A DNA stretch of 37,760 bases from Alkalicoccus luteus. GTDB taxonomy: Bacteria; Bacillota; Bacilli; Bacillales; Salisediminibacteriaceae. Below, piece after piece: positions 1 to 6,807 of this stretch. The stretch's first letter is position 1. The number at the start of each line of letters is the position of its first letter. Made by a program: the position numbers and the translations under genes. The notes under the pieces were generated by a model. That model worked only from the letters and a program-made list of their open reading frames with translations, was not told the origin of the DNA and searched no databases. The stretch covers positions 1-37,760 of the forward strand of contig NZ_JAATHJ010000033.1 of NCBI RefSeq assembly GCF_012034335.1, written 5' to 3'.

Positions 1-125
1 GTGTTTGCGTCCGGCTTCCTTCAGATTCCGGGTCGCCCCGGACACCCTTGCCATTCGCTAACGGTTCCCATTGCCAAGCCCGTAGTGGACTTTCACCACC
101 AAGCTGTCAGACATGCCGGGCACAC
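1..125 (-). mobile_element. group IIC intron, 5' end (partial, runs off left edge)
   Basis: Read on the minus strand, the segment begins GTGTGCCCGGCATG and continues with GGTGAAAGTCC, CAAGGGTGTCC and GGAATCTGAAGGAAGC, ending at the window edge. This matches, from memory, the start of domain I of bacterial group IIC introns such as the Oceanobacillus iheyensis intron. The 5' splice site would be base 125. Only about 125 nt of domain I is visible; the rest, including any reverse transcriptase ORF and domain V, lies outside. Group IIC introns characteristically insert just after terminator-type stem-loops, and such a hairpin lies 6 bp upstream (132-161). The open frame across this stretch on the plus strand is a shadow of conserved RNA, not a gene. 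Confidence 0.85.
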
Positions 126-131
126 GCCTGA

Positions 132-167
132 GGTGCCGATCGAAAAAAATCGATCGGCACCTTTTTT
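132..167 (+). terminator. rho-independent terminator / intron target hairpin
   Basis: A perfect 12-bp stem (GGTGCCGATCGA paired with TCGATCGGCACC) with a short A-rich loop is followed on the plus strand by six T residues, a textbook intrinsic terminator for a plus-strand gene left of the window. On the minus strand it also lies downstream of tatC, and could act bidirectionally, but the expected T-run on that side is absent because the intron begins 6 bp after the stem. Confidence 0.8.
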
Positions 168-248
168 AATTCTGATTTTATCCCGGTGTACGAGCATACC
201 CTCTTCGTGTTTAACCTCTCAGCCGGTTCAGCGTCTGTCTTGATCGGC

Positions 249-983
249 TCAACCTGTTCCTTCTTCCATGCTCAGACGCCTGAGTCGTTTTTTGTAAACA
301 AACTTGGACAGACTGATGCTGACCTCATAAAGGAAAATGAGCGGAATTATAACGAGTACATCGGATAAAAAGTCCGGTGGTGATACGAGTACGCTGACGA
401 TGACAATGACAAAATAGGCATATTTCCGATTTCGGTGCATGCCTGCAGGTGTAATAGCGCCAATGGACGTTAAGAACATGACCACAAGCGGCATTTCAAA
501 CAGAATACTGAAAGGCACCGTCATTCGCAGGACAAACTGGAAGTAACGGTCTGCCGTAAACATCGTTTCAAACGTTCCGGCTCCAAGCGTCAAGAGAAAA
601 TTTAATACGATCGGCAAAACAACGAAGTAGCCGAAAGCAAGACCTCCGATAAACAGAAATAACGATGCCGGAATATACGTAACAGACGCTTTCTGCTCTT
701 CCGCGGTAAGTCCGGGCTTTACGAACAGCCAGATCTGCATAATGATAAACGGCACTGTAACGGTTAATGCCGCAACTGCAGCGATGCTGAAATAGATTAA
801 AATAATATCAAGAGGACCGAGCACCGCAAGTGCCATGTCCAAATCTTTCGTAAGCCAATTATAAATATCCTGCACGAATACAAAAGCGGTCACAAAGCTG
901 ATGAAAAAAACGGTGATAATAATAATCAGCCGCTTCCGAAGTTCATCCAGGTGGCCGACAATATCCATTTCCTGTTGAGGCAT
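249..983 (-). CDS. tatC: Sec-independent (twin-arginine) protein translocase subunit TatC
   Basis: TatC is the integral-membrane receptor of the twin-arginine pathway, which exports folded proteins; it recognises the RR signal peptide. The 244-aa product begins with the conserved cytoplasmic N-terminus (HLDELRKRL, residues 11-19, with the conserved Glu14) and has about six hydrophobic segments, including the family block around residues 75-95 and a late loop SPPDFLSD. Length is normal for Bacillus TatC. The start follows the RBS GGAAGGAAAG. It lies downstream of tatA on the same strand, but a 355-bp spacer with a terminator separates the two, so they may be separate transcripts. Its 3' side runs into the hairpin and group II intron at the left edge. 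Confidence 0.95.
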   Translation of the reverse strand: MPQQEMDIVGHLDELRKRLIIIITVFFISFVTAFVFVQDIYNWLTKDLDMALAVLGPLDIILIYFSIAAVAALTVTVPFIIMQIWLFVKPGLTAEEQKASVTYIPASLFLFIGGLAFGYFVVLPIVLNFLLTLGAGTFETMFTADRYFQFVLRMTVPFSILFEMPLVVMFLTSIGAITPAGMHRNRKYAYFVIVIVSVLVSPPDFLSDVLVIIPLIFLYEVSISLSKFVYKKRLRRLSMEEGTG

Positions 984-1280
984 GACAATCTTTCCTTCCG
1001 GTCACTATAAAAATTGGCTTTACTTGAGCTTTATGCTGTTCTTCCTTCATTTTCGGCGGAAGTGTCGCAAGAGATGCTGCGATTTAGCTTTTTTCACGTA
1101 AAGAAGGACAAGGCTTTGCCAAGTATCCGGCTTCACTTCTACGTTCACGAATCTTTAAACGGCAGCACACTTCCGGACTTCGCTTCTTACTCAGGCAACG
1201 CCGACTGTAGTCTATGAGAACATTATATAAATGAATAGCAGGCTTTAACAAAGTCTGAATATCGGGAGCAGCTTTATTAA
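984..1280. other. gene-free spacer between tatA and tatC, possible dispersed repeat
   Basis: About 300 bp with no credible gene. A block at roughly 1014-1215 is rich in short mirrored CTTC/GAAG-type words (for example CTTCCTTC, GGCGGAAG, AGAAGGAC, CACTTCCGG) and has the look of a dispersed Bacillaceae intergenic repeat, but only one copy is present here, so this is a guess. The promoter for tatC should lie in this spacer; I see no convincing -35/-10 pair. Confidence 0.3.
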
Positions 1281-1323
1281 GTCAGAAAAAGAAAGCCTGC
1301 TCGAGCATTGGACTCAAGCAGGC
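1281..1323 (-). terminator. intrinsic terminator downstream of tatA
   Basis: On the minus strand an 11-bp stem (GCCTGCTTGAG with CTCGAGCAGGC, one G-T pair) closes a 7-nt loop and is followed by TTTCTTTTTC. It starts 16 bp after the tatA stop codon, so tatA is probably mostly terminated before tatC. Confidence 0.8.
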
Positions 1324-1338
1324 ATTCATCTATAATCC

Positions 1339-1515
1339 TTACTGCTTCTTCCGCTCTGCCTCATCATCCTGTGTCAGATCTTTTGTGGAATTGCGGAATT
1401 CTTTCAGCGTCTGCCCCATTGCTTTCCCGATTTCAGGCAGTTTCTTCGGTCCAAAAATAACCAGTGCAATAACTAAAATTAAAATTAAGCCTGGAATTCC
1501 AATACCGCTCAGCAT
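1339..1515 (-). CDS. tatA: Sec-independent protein translocase subunit TatA
   Basis: A 58-aa single-pass membrane protein forming the pore component of the twin-arginine translocase. The N-terminus is one hydrophobic helix (residues 3-21), followed by the FGPKKLPE hinge (residues 21-28) and an amphipathic helix [11 protein letters not shown] that define the TatA/B family; the tail is charged (DDEAERKKQ). Length suits Bacillus TatA (TatAd/TatAy type, 57-70 aa) rather than the longer TatB. The ATG follows the strong RBS GAGGAGGGG. A minimal TatA-TatC system without TatB is typical of Firmicutes. A terminator follows directly. Confidence 0.95.
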   Translation of the reverse strand: MLSGIGIPGLILILVIALVIFGPKKLPEIGKAMGQTLKEFRNSTKDLTQDDEAERKKQ

Positions 1516-1602
1516 TCTTACCCCTCCTCAATCCTGAAGGACATCATAAATGTAACTGGGCATATCATAACACATCCCGGTATGTTCTGCCAGCTCCCGA
1601 AG

Positions 1603-2349
1603 CTAAGGTTTTATGACAAACTCGTGGCGGATTTCCGGCTCTTCGAAAGAGCTGTGTTCAATGAACTGGCAGCTGCCGCTCCGATCGACAAGGATAACGG
1701 TGGAACATCTCGTTCCATACTCCGGCATATCAATGAAAGCGGAGGACAGCCGGCGTTCCAACTCTATTCCTACTCCGGTATCCGGCAGCATCTCATCCGG
1801 AAACGCGTCTCGTTTTGCAAGTGCGTCAAATAAATAAGACACAAGTTGTTCTCCCTGCAGCGTTTCTGCCTTCATCAGATCTTTCTGCAGTTGCTTCGTC
1901 TTAGGCCAGAGCGTATATAAATCTGCATTTGACAGACTGTAAATGCCGGACTTAAGCTCATGCGGCGGATGTTCCTTGTTGTTCACGTAAAAAAGGTTCT
2001 CCATAGTACCATACAGGAGATTAAATCCGTCTGTCTCATCCCGCCTGGCAATATAAGAGTCGAAATCATCGTCATTTACCCACGCAGGCACCAGCTCTCC
2101 ACGAGAGAATGCAGGTGCTTCCAAAGGCTGTCCGCTGCGGATATTGGTGACTGCTGCGAAACGCCCTGACCGGTTTATGCCGAGCCAGGTGCCACCCTTC
2201 ATTTCATCTTTACCCGCCAGCATACCTTCTTCGCGGAAAAACGGTCTCGCAGTTGGTCTGGATTTAAATTCGTCCCGGTTCGCAGCCAGGACGAGCTGAT
2301 AATCAGGATGTTCGTTATACATCACTCCGATTATACACAATGCCGTCAT
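1603..2349 (-). CDS. NRDE/TANGO2-family protein
   Basis: The 248-aa product carries the N-terminal motif NRDE (residues 24-27, in LAANRDEF) that names the family, preceded by the usual MTALCIIG start with Cys5, and followed by GGTWLGINRSGRFAAVTN (residues 52-69), also characteristic. The family covers eukaryotic TANGO2 (linked to haem and lipid trafficking) and bacterial relatives; the Cys2-type N-terminus resembles Ntn-hydrolases, but the reaction is not established. The protein is predicted cytosolic, with no signal peptide. The start is supported by ACAGGAGG just upstream. It is a single gene, divergent from the TelA-family gene, with no apparent functional partner here. Confidence 0.85.
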   Translation of the reverse strand: MTALCIIGVMYNEHPDYQLVLAANRDEFKSRPTARPFFREEGMLAGKDEMKGGTWLGINRSGRFAAVTNIRSGQPLEAPAFSRGELVPAWVNDDDFDSYIARRDETDGFNLLYGTMENLFYVNNKEHPPHELKSGIYSLSNADLYTLWPKTKQLQKDLMKAETLQGEQLVSYLFDALAKRDAFPDEMLPDTGVGIELERRLSSAFIDMPEYGTRCSTVILVDRSGSCQFIEHSSFEEPEIRHEFVIKP

Positions 2350-2526
2350 CCTCCTGTCTTCCTGACTGCTTCCCCGACCAGAGATGTACTAAGACTAAGC
2401 TCCAGGACCAGTGCCGCTGTTTGATTGTCTCTGTATAACGGGAAGAGTATAATAGTATCTGAAACCAATTATCAGCTTATCCGTATGAAATAGCAAGAAT
2501 ACCCACTTTATGAGCGGAGGGATCGC

Positions 2527-3564
2527 ATGGCAGAACAAGAACAGAATCAAACGAACGGGAACGAAAGTCTTCAGTCTGAGACTGAGGGCTATGCAGATAA
2601 ACTGCGCAACAAGAAAGATATCGATGAAATTTTAAATTCTATCGGCTCACTTGGTGTGAAAGAGCAGGAAAAAGCAGGCGAATCTCTGGAAGCGTTGAAG
2701 CGGCCGGTCAGCGATATGATGAATGATCCTAATCACAACCTTCCCGGCCAGCTTTCAAAGCTGAAAGAAGTCGTTGCTGAGTTGGAACCTGATTATTTGC
2801 AGCAGGGGAAACTGAAGCAGTTTCTTGCGAAAATGGTGCGCCGAAGCCCTTTAGAACGCTACGCACAAAAATATCAGTCGATTGAGTCAGAGGTAAATAC
2901 GATCATTGAGGCCCTGCTTCACGGGAAAGACAAGCTTCAGGAAGATACCGTCATGCTTCATCAGCTTAAAGATGTAGCCCGGGAACGAATTATTGGTCTG
3001 AATGAACAGATCGAAATCGGAAAACAGCTGAACGCAATGCTGGACGAAGAGCTTCAGAAGCCGGAATGGAAAGACGATCCGACACCTGTTCAGAAAGGAC
3101 AGCAAAAAGTGCTTTCCAGAGTGAAAAATATGCAGCAGGCTGTTCTCGTCCTGCAGCAGTCGCTTGCATCAGTCGATATTATTGTTGAAAACAATGACAA
3201 GCTTGAAGAAGCAATATTTAATTCGATTACGATGACGAAAAACATCATCACTGTAACGGCCTCGATTCAGCTGGCTTTAAGCAATCAGCGTCAGGTCATC
3301 GACGCTGTGCAAAATGTAAACCGATCAACCGAGCAGATGCTGCTGTCCAACGCAGAGCTGCTGAAATCAAATACGGAACAAACGCTTAAAACCCTGGAAG
3401 AACCGGCTATTGCATTGGAAACATTTAAAAAAGCTTATGAAGATGTATATGCTGCTATCGAGATGACTGAACAGTCTAACACACGAATTATTGAATCCAG
3501 CAGAAAATTCATCTCGGAGATGGATGATTTAAACCAGCAGATGGAACGTAAACTGCTCGAATAG
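2527..3564 (+). CDS. TelA-family toxic anion resistance protein (YaaN/YceH-like)
   Basis: A 345-aa, highly charged and mostly helical protein matching the TelA/KlaA family (PF05816), named for plasmid tellurite resistance and common in Bacillus as YaaN and YceH. Recognisable family blocks are SPLERYAQKYQSIESEVN (about residues 111-128) and the region around residues 215-270 (NDKLEEAIFNSITMTKNII, AIQLALSNQRQ-like). There are no membrane helices or signal peptide; long coiled-coil stretches are likely. The start is fixed by GGAGG six bases upstream. In B. subtilis yaaN follows xpaC; here no xpaC is adjacent and an unrelated-looking gene follows 12 bp later, probably in the same operon. The biochemical role is unknown for the family. 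Confidence 0.85.
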   Translation: MAEQEQNQTNGNESLQSETEGYADKLRNKKDIDEILNSIGSLGVKEQEKAGESLEALKRPVSDMMNDPNHNLPGQLSKLKEVVAELEPDYLQQGKLKQFLAKMVRRSPLERYAQKYQSIESEVNTIIEALLHGKDKLQEDTVMLHQLKDVARERIIGLNEQIEIGKQLNAMLDEELQKPEWKDDPTPVQKGQQKVLSRVKNMQQAVLVLQQSLASVDIIVENNDKLEEAIFNSITMTKNIITVTASIQLALSNQRQVIDAVQNVNRSTEQMLLSNAELLKSNTEQTLKTLEEPAIALETFKKAYEDVYAAIEMTEQSNTRIIESSRKFISEMDDLNQQMERKLLE

Positions 3565-3576
3565 GAGGTGCCACAA

Positions 3577-4548
3577 TTGGCAGCGCTGAACTGGAAGGAC
3601 AAATTACTCGAGCAGAACTGGCTTCTCCCCTTTCTGCCAAATTATATGAAGCCGCTGCAGGAGCCTGCTCTGGAAAACGTACAGACGAAAGAGTTCGTCT
3701 ACGAAGCAGAGGAATTTATTTCAGATCTCGCTGCCCTTTCTGAGCTTCCGAGACTGAATAAAACGTTTAAACGAAGCATTCAGGGATTTACGTACAAAAT
3801 CAAAATCAAGCCTAAAAAAATACATGTCGAAATGCTGGACACGCACAAGTCTGCTTCTACCATTAAAAAACGTGTGTTTATTACCATTCACCGTATGCAC
3901 ATTCGTCAGGAAAACGGGATGGGAAAAGTACTCGATTCGACGATATACTACCAGAAAAACGGTCGTACGATTGTCAGAAGCGTTAAACGGCATCCTATTT
4001 TCCAGTCTGTTTTTTACCATCTTCACCGTCTTGACACGTCTGTAAGCGGACATCAGATGGAGGCTCTTCCTGCTGCAGGCGAGGCATCACTCGAATCTTC
4101 CTCTCCTGTGCCGGCTCCTGATCAGGAGGGCAGGCTTCTTACTGCCGCCTTGAAGGAGATTGCCGACCTGTCCGTTTCGATGCCTTTTGCCAAACAGGTT
4201 TCTGCTATTTTTGAAGCTATGTCTCGCGCTGAAGAGGAATACCAGCTGCTCAACATTGAAGAAAAACATCAGATTAAACGGATGATCCATCACGATATGC
4301 CTAATCTTGTGCACACGTATGAGTCGCTGACCGCCGAACAGAGGAAAGAACTGCTGCCACGGGTCGAACAATCTTTATCCAATATGCATGCATTTATTTC
4401 CGGTATAGCCGATGACCTGCAGCGTACTCGCGTGGACAGAATGAATCACCTGCTGCAGCTTAACGACCTTCGTTACAGCCTTGATCAGCAATCAGAAGAA
4501 GGCACATCCTCTCTAATGAAAAAGCATCAGCGTCAATTGAAAGATTAA
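3577..4548 (+). CDS. uncharacterised protein co-transcribed with telA-like gene
   Basis: Not recognised. The 323-aa product (TTG start) lacks membrane helices. It has a basic, beta-rich stretch at about residues 55-110 (FKRSIQGFTYKIKIKPKKIH) and a helical, acidic C-terminal half from about residue 185. A GTG nine bases earlier also opens the frame, but the AGGAGG at 3563-3568 overlaps that GTG and sits eight bases before the TTG, so TTG at 3577 is preferred. The RBS overlaps the stop of the telA-like gene, giving tight coupling. In other bacilli the partner of a TelA-family gene is XpaC; this protein shows none of XpaC's N-terminal membrane helices, so it may be a different or highly diverged partner. 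Confidence 0.75.
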   Translation: MAALNWKDKLLEQNWLLPFLPNYMKPLQEPALENVQTKEFVYEAEEFISDLAALSELPRLNKTFKRSIQGFTYKIKIKPKKIHVEMLDTHKSASTIKKRVFITIHRMHIRQENGMGKVLDSTIYYQKNGRTIVRSVKRHPIFQSVFYHLHRLDTSVSGHQMEALPAAGEASLESSSPVPAPDQEGRLLTAALKEIADLSVSMPFAKQVSAIFEAMSRAEEEYQLLNIEEKHQIKRMIHHDMPNLVHTYESLTAEQRKELLPRVEQSLSNMHAFISGIADDLQRTRVDRMNHLLQLNDLRYSLDQQSEEGTSSLMKKHQRQLKD

Positions 4549-4554
4549 CTTAAG

Positions 4555-4588
4555 CTGCCGCAGCGGGCGCCATTCGTTCCTGCGGCAG
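4555..4588. terminator. hairpin between convergent genes
   Basis: A 9-bp stem (CTGCCGCAG with CTGCGGCAG) and 16-nt loop sits between the convergent telA operon and sigI. There is no good T-run on either side (TTAAAAAAG lies beyond on the plus strand), so termination is plausible but weak. Confidence 0.4.
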
Positions 4589-4627
4589 TAAGTATGTTAA
4601 AAAAGTATAGTTCACACAAACCTCTGT

Positions 4628-5353
4628 CTATTTTACATATTCATACAAATATTGATACTTCTCCGTCATAATGATAACTAAAGCCAGAATATACTTCCTG
4701 TTCCGCTCGATCGTTTTACGGCTCATGTCGACAATTTCCATTATTTGATTCATTGGCATCCTCTTTTTCGTATAGATCGCATTCAATACTGCTTCGTTTC
4801 CATAAATGCTTCTTGCCACCCGGACCATGTTTTGCCTGGCATCGCCATGCAGAGGGCGTTGTGCTGCAATTTCACTGAGCGACACGTTAAACTTCTCCAA
4901 TTTCCGAGTCAGCATCTGCAGCTCCTCTTTTCTTGCTTCATTTTCCACCTTCTGTCTGTACTTGTTGAGAGATACAATCACTTCAGCGGCATTCTCCAGC
5001 GATTCTCTTTCCTCATCTCTGTAATCCAATGAAACCGCTTTTATGCGTCTTTGTTCTCTTCTAATATAATCAATGATCCTCCGTTTAATCACAAGTCTAG
5101 CAAAGGCAAGAAACGACGTTCCTTTGTTCGGTTCAAACTGGTGCAGCGCTTCCCTGAAAGCAAGCAGGCCTATACTGAATTCTTCATCAGCACCTGGATG
5201 AATAAATCGCTTGCAGACACCGGATACGGTTTTACGAATAAACGGATAATAGTTACTAATGCACTCATTTTCTTCTTCTACATTGCCCGCCTGAACGCTG
5301 CTAATCGATTGATACAGCGAGTCCGGGCTCGATTCGGTAAGGCTCTTAAGCAT
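4628..5353 (-). CDS. sigI: RNA polymerase sigma factor SigI
   Basis: SigI is an alternative sigma factor for heat/envelope stress in Bacillus and for cellulosome genes in clostridia. The 241-aa protein shows the sigma region 2 core at about residues 38-105, including the SigI-typical DEEFSIGLLAFREALHQFEP (residues 56-75) and FLAFARLVIKRRIIDYIRRE; the C-terminal DNA-binding region with SRKTIERNRKYILALV (about residues 214-229) is also typical. Length compares with about 250 in B. subtilis. RBS GAGGTG lies five bases before ATG. In B. subtilis sigI is followed by rsgI, a membrane anti-sigma factor; here the next downstream gene is convergent and no rsgI is in the window. sigI autoregulates in B. 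subtilis, but I found no clear ACCCCC/CGAA promoter upstream. Confidence 0.93.
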   Translation of the reverse strand: MLKSLTESSPDSLYQSISSVQAGNVEEENECISNYYPFIRKTVSGVCKRFIHPGADEEFSIGLLAFREALHQFEPNKGTSFLAFARLVIKRRIIDYIRREQRRIKAVSLDYRDEERESLENAAEVIVSLNKYRQKVENEARKEELQMLTRKLEKFNVSLSEIAAQRPLHGDARQNMVRVARSIYGNEAVLNAIYTKKRMPMNQIMEIVDMSRKTIERNRKYILALVIIMTEKYQYLYEYVK

Positions 5354-5722
5354 GATGACACCTCATTATCTGATTAAATAGCTTTCCCCCGCCTTTTCAT
5401 CTGGGGCATCTATCATGTTACAGGCTGCCGGGCGATGGTACAGGTGACATTTAACCTATAAATAATTTACATTTCGATGATAGGAATTTACACGAATATG
5501 ACATAGCAGTGCCTGAACGCGTGATATCGGCTCAATAAGGGTAGAAATGTAACAATAAATCCATTTATTAGGAATTAATGATCTTTTATGCCTGGTAATT
5601 TCTGTTCAATCACACTGTTTGTCGCGACTGCTGCGTCATGATACACTAGCTTTGCAAACGTATTTTTCAGAACGGTCAGAAACAATCAGAAGCGTATTAT
5701 AATGATAGAATGAGGGATTAGC
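5354..5722. promoter_or_regulatory. divergent intergenic region of sigI and DUF2777-like gene
   Basis: A 369-bp AT-rich gap without a gene, holding both promoters. On the plus side a TATAAT at 5698-5703 lies about 20 bp before the start of the rightward gene, but no good -35 is found at 16-18 bp. On the minus side no clear sigma-A or sigma-I promoter was identified for sigI. No riboswitch or repeat was recognised. Confidence 0.4.
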
Positions 5723-6685
5723 ATGAACCGGATGGAAGCTTCAAAGAATATTGGCAAAATCGTAAGCGTAGATCACGGACCTGCCGGCAAATATGCGGCT
5801 CGTCTCCATGACGTTACCGCACTGCCCAAAAAACCGTGGACGGGGCACATAGAAATTCTCGGCGTCCTGGAAGCACCTGAACTGGATGAAAAGGGCACAT
5901 CCCTTCGCCCGCTTATGTATGAGAAGAATGAAAAAACCGACGTACCGGGCCGCCTAATCGCCCCCGCCGGAGAACATTTCAACCAATCCTACAGTGAATC
6001 TTACAGCAGTGCGTTAAAGAAAATGTGGGACGCAGCGAGGGAACAGTCTTTAGAGGCAGAACAGTGGATGAACAGCGTGCACCGCGAATTAAAGCAGTGG
6101 CGCCGGGAAGATATTCTGGAGGAACAGGAATACATTTATTACGTACTTCGTTTTAAATCTAAAAAAATGTACCTTGTCGATCAGCGCAGAGGTGAAGAAA
6201 TGCTGCTTGAAGGCTGCCCTTTTGAATTTGAAGTGAAGAAAGACCAGCAGTGGGTCAGGGCTGTTTATGCCGGCAGAAGGTCGTTCAGAACGACTGATGA
6301 AGAGATACTTCAAGCTGTGGAAGGAACCGAACTGCGGCTTGCAAAAGACCAGTTTGATCCGTATCAAATGCTCCTGCGCGAGCTGGATGAGGCTTCTGAA
6401 AAGACGCTTGTTCATATGCTTAAACAAGCTGGTTTGACGCATGATGACTGTATTTACTGTCATAATTCGCTGCTCGTGCAAATGCTCGAACATCCCGGAG
6501 AAAATGATTTAAACGGTGTTAACTTTATTAGTTTTCAAGACCACACCAGACAGTTTATGATCCAGCATCACTATCGAAGAAAGCTTCACGATGATCGTGC
6601 TGATGAAGTATTCGACCGGTTCGAAATTACTTCTGATGACGGCAGACGTTCCATCTCTGTCTATTCATCTCATGCCCCTGCTTAA
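5723..6685 (+). CDS. DUF2777-like protein of unknown function
   Basis: A 320-aa soluble protein. The C-terminal third (about residues 245-300) contains DDCIYCHNSL, a NGVNFISF strand and an IQHHYRR motif, which resemble from memory the Bacillus-restricted DUF2777 family (DCIYCYN...GVNF...VQHHF pattern); the assignment is tentative. The CxxC in CIYC could bind metal or be redox-active, but a single pair is not enough to claim it. The middle (residues 95-130) is strongly helical. There is no signal peptide or membrane helix. ATG follows the RBS GAGGG. It is a single gene, divergent from sigI. It lacks the membrane segment expected of an RsgI-type anti-sigma factor. Confidence 0.6.
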   Translation: MNRMEASKNIGKIVSVDHGPAGKYAARLHDVTALPKKPWTGHIEILGVLEAPELDEKGTSLRPLMYEKNEKTDVPGRLIAPAGEHFNQSYSESYSSALKKMWDAAREQSLEAEQWMNSVHRELKQWRREDILEEQEYIYYVLRFKSKKMYLVDQRRGEEMLLEGCPFEFEVKKDQQWVRAVYAGRRSFRTTDEEILQAVEGTELRLAKDQFDPYQMLLRELDEASEKTLVHMLKQAGLTHDDCIYCHNSLLVQMLEHPGENDLNGVNFISFQDHTRQFMIQHHYRRKLHDDRADEVFDRFEITSDDGRRSISVYSSHAPA

Positions 6686-6716
6686 AATGTAAGCTCCCTC
6701 TCGAACAAGAAATTAA

Positions 6717-6759
6717 AGAGCCGGCGCTTTCCTTCGTTTAAAAGGAATGTGCCGGCTCT
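6717..6759 (-). terminator. terminator downstream of ydbT
   Basis: An 11-bp stem AGAGCCGGC(G/A)C with an inner TTTCCTT/AAAGGAA helper stem. On the minus strand it is followed by TTTAATTTCTTGTT, so it probably ends the CvfC-YdbST operon; it may also stop the convergent gene. Confidence 0.65.
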
Positions 6760-6807
6760 CGTTATGAATGTGACCAATCTTCTGCTTTCTACTGCCTATT
6801 AAACGCC

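Noticed and set aside
1-243. 80-aa open frame on the plus strand at the left edge
   Set aside because: It runs antisense through the conserved domain I of the group II intron and through a terminator hairpin; no RBS and no protein family.
1014-1217. 67-aa frame between tatA and tatC
   Set aside because: No RBS, composition unlike a protein; more likely repeat or leader sequence.
2420-2450. Possible sigma-B promoter (GTTTGA ... GGGAAG) upstream of the telA-like gene
   Set aside because: Only partial match in both boxes and spacing slightly long; not enough to call.
5723-6685. Idea that the gene divergent from sigI is its anti-sigma factor
   Set aside because: No membrane segment and no RsgI-like N-terminus; matches a DUF2777-like pattern better.
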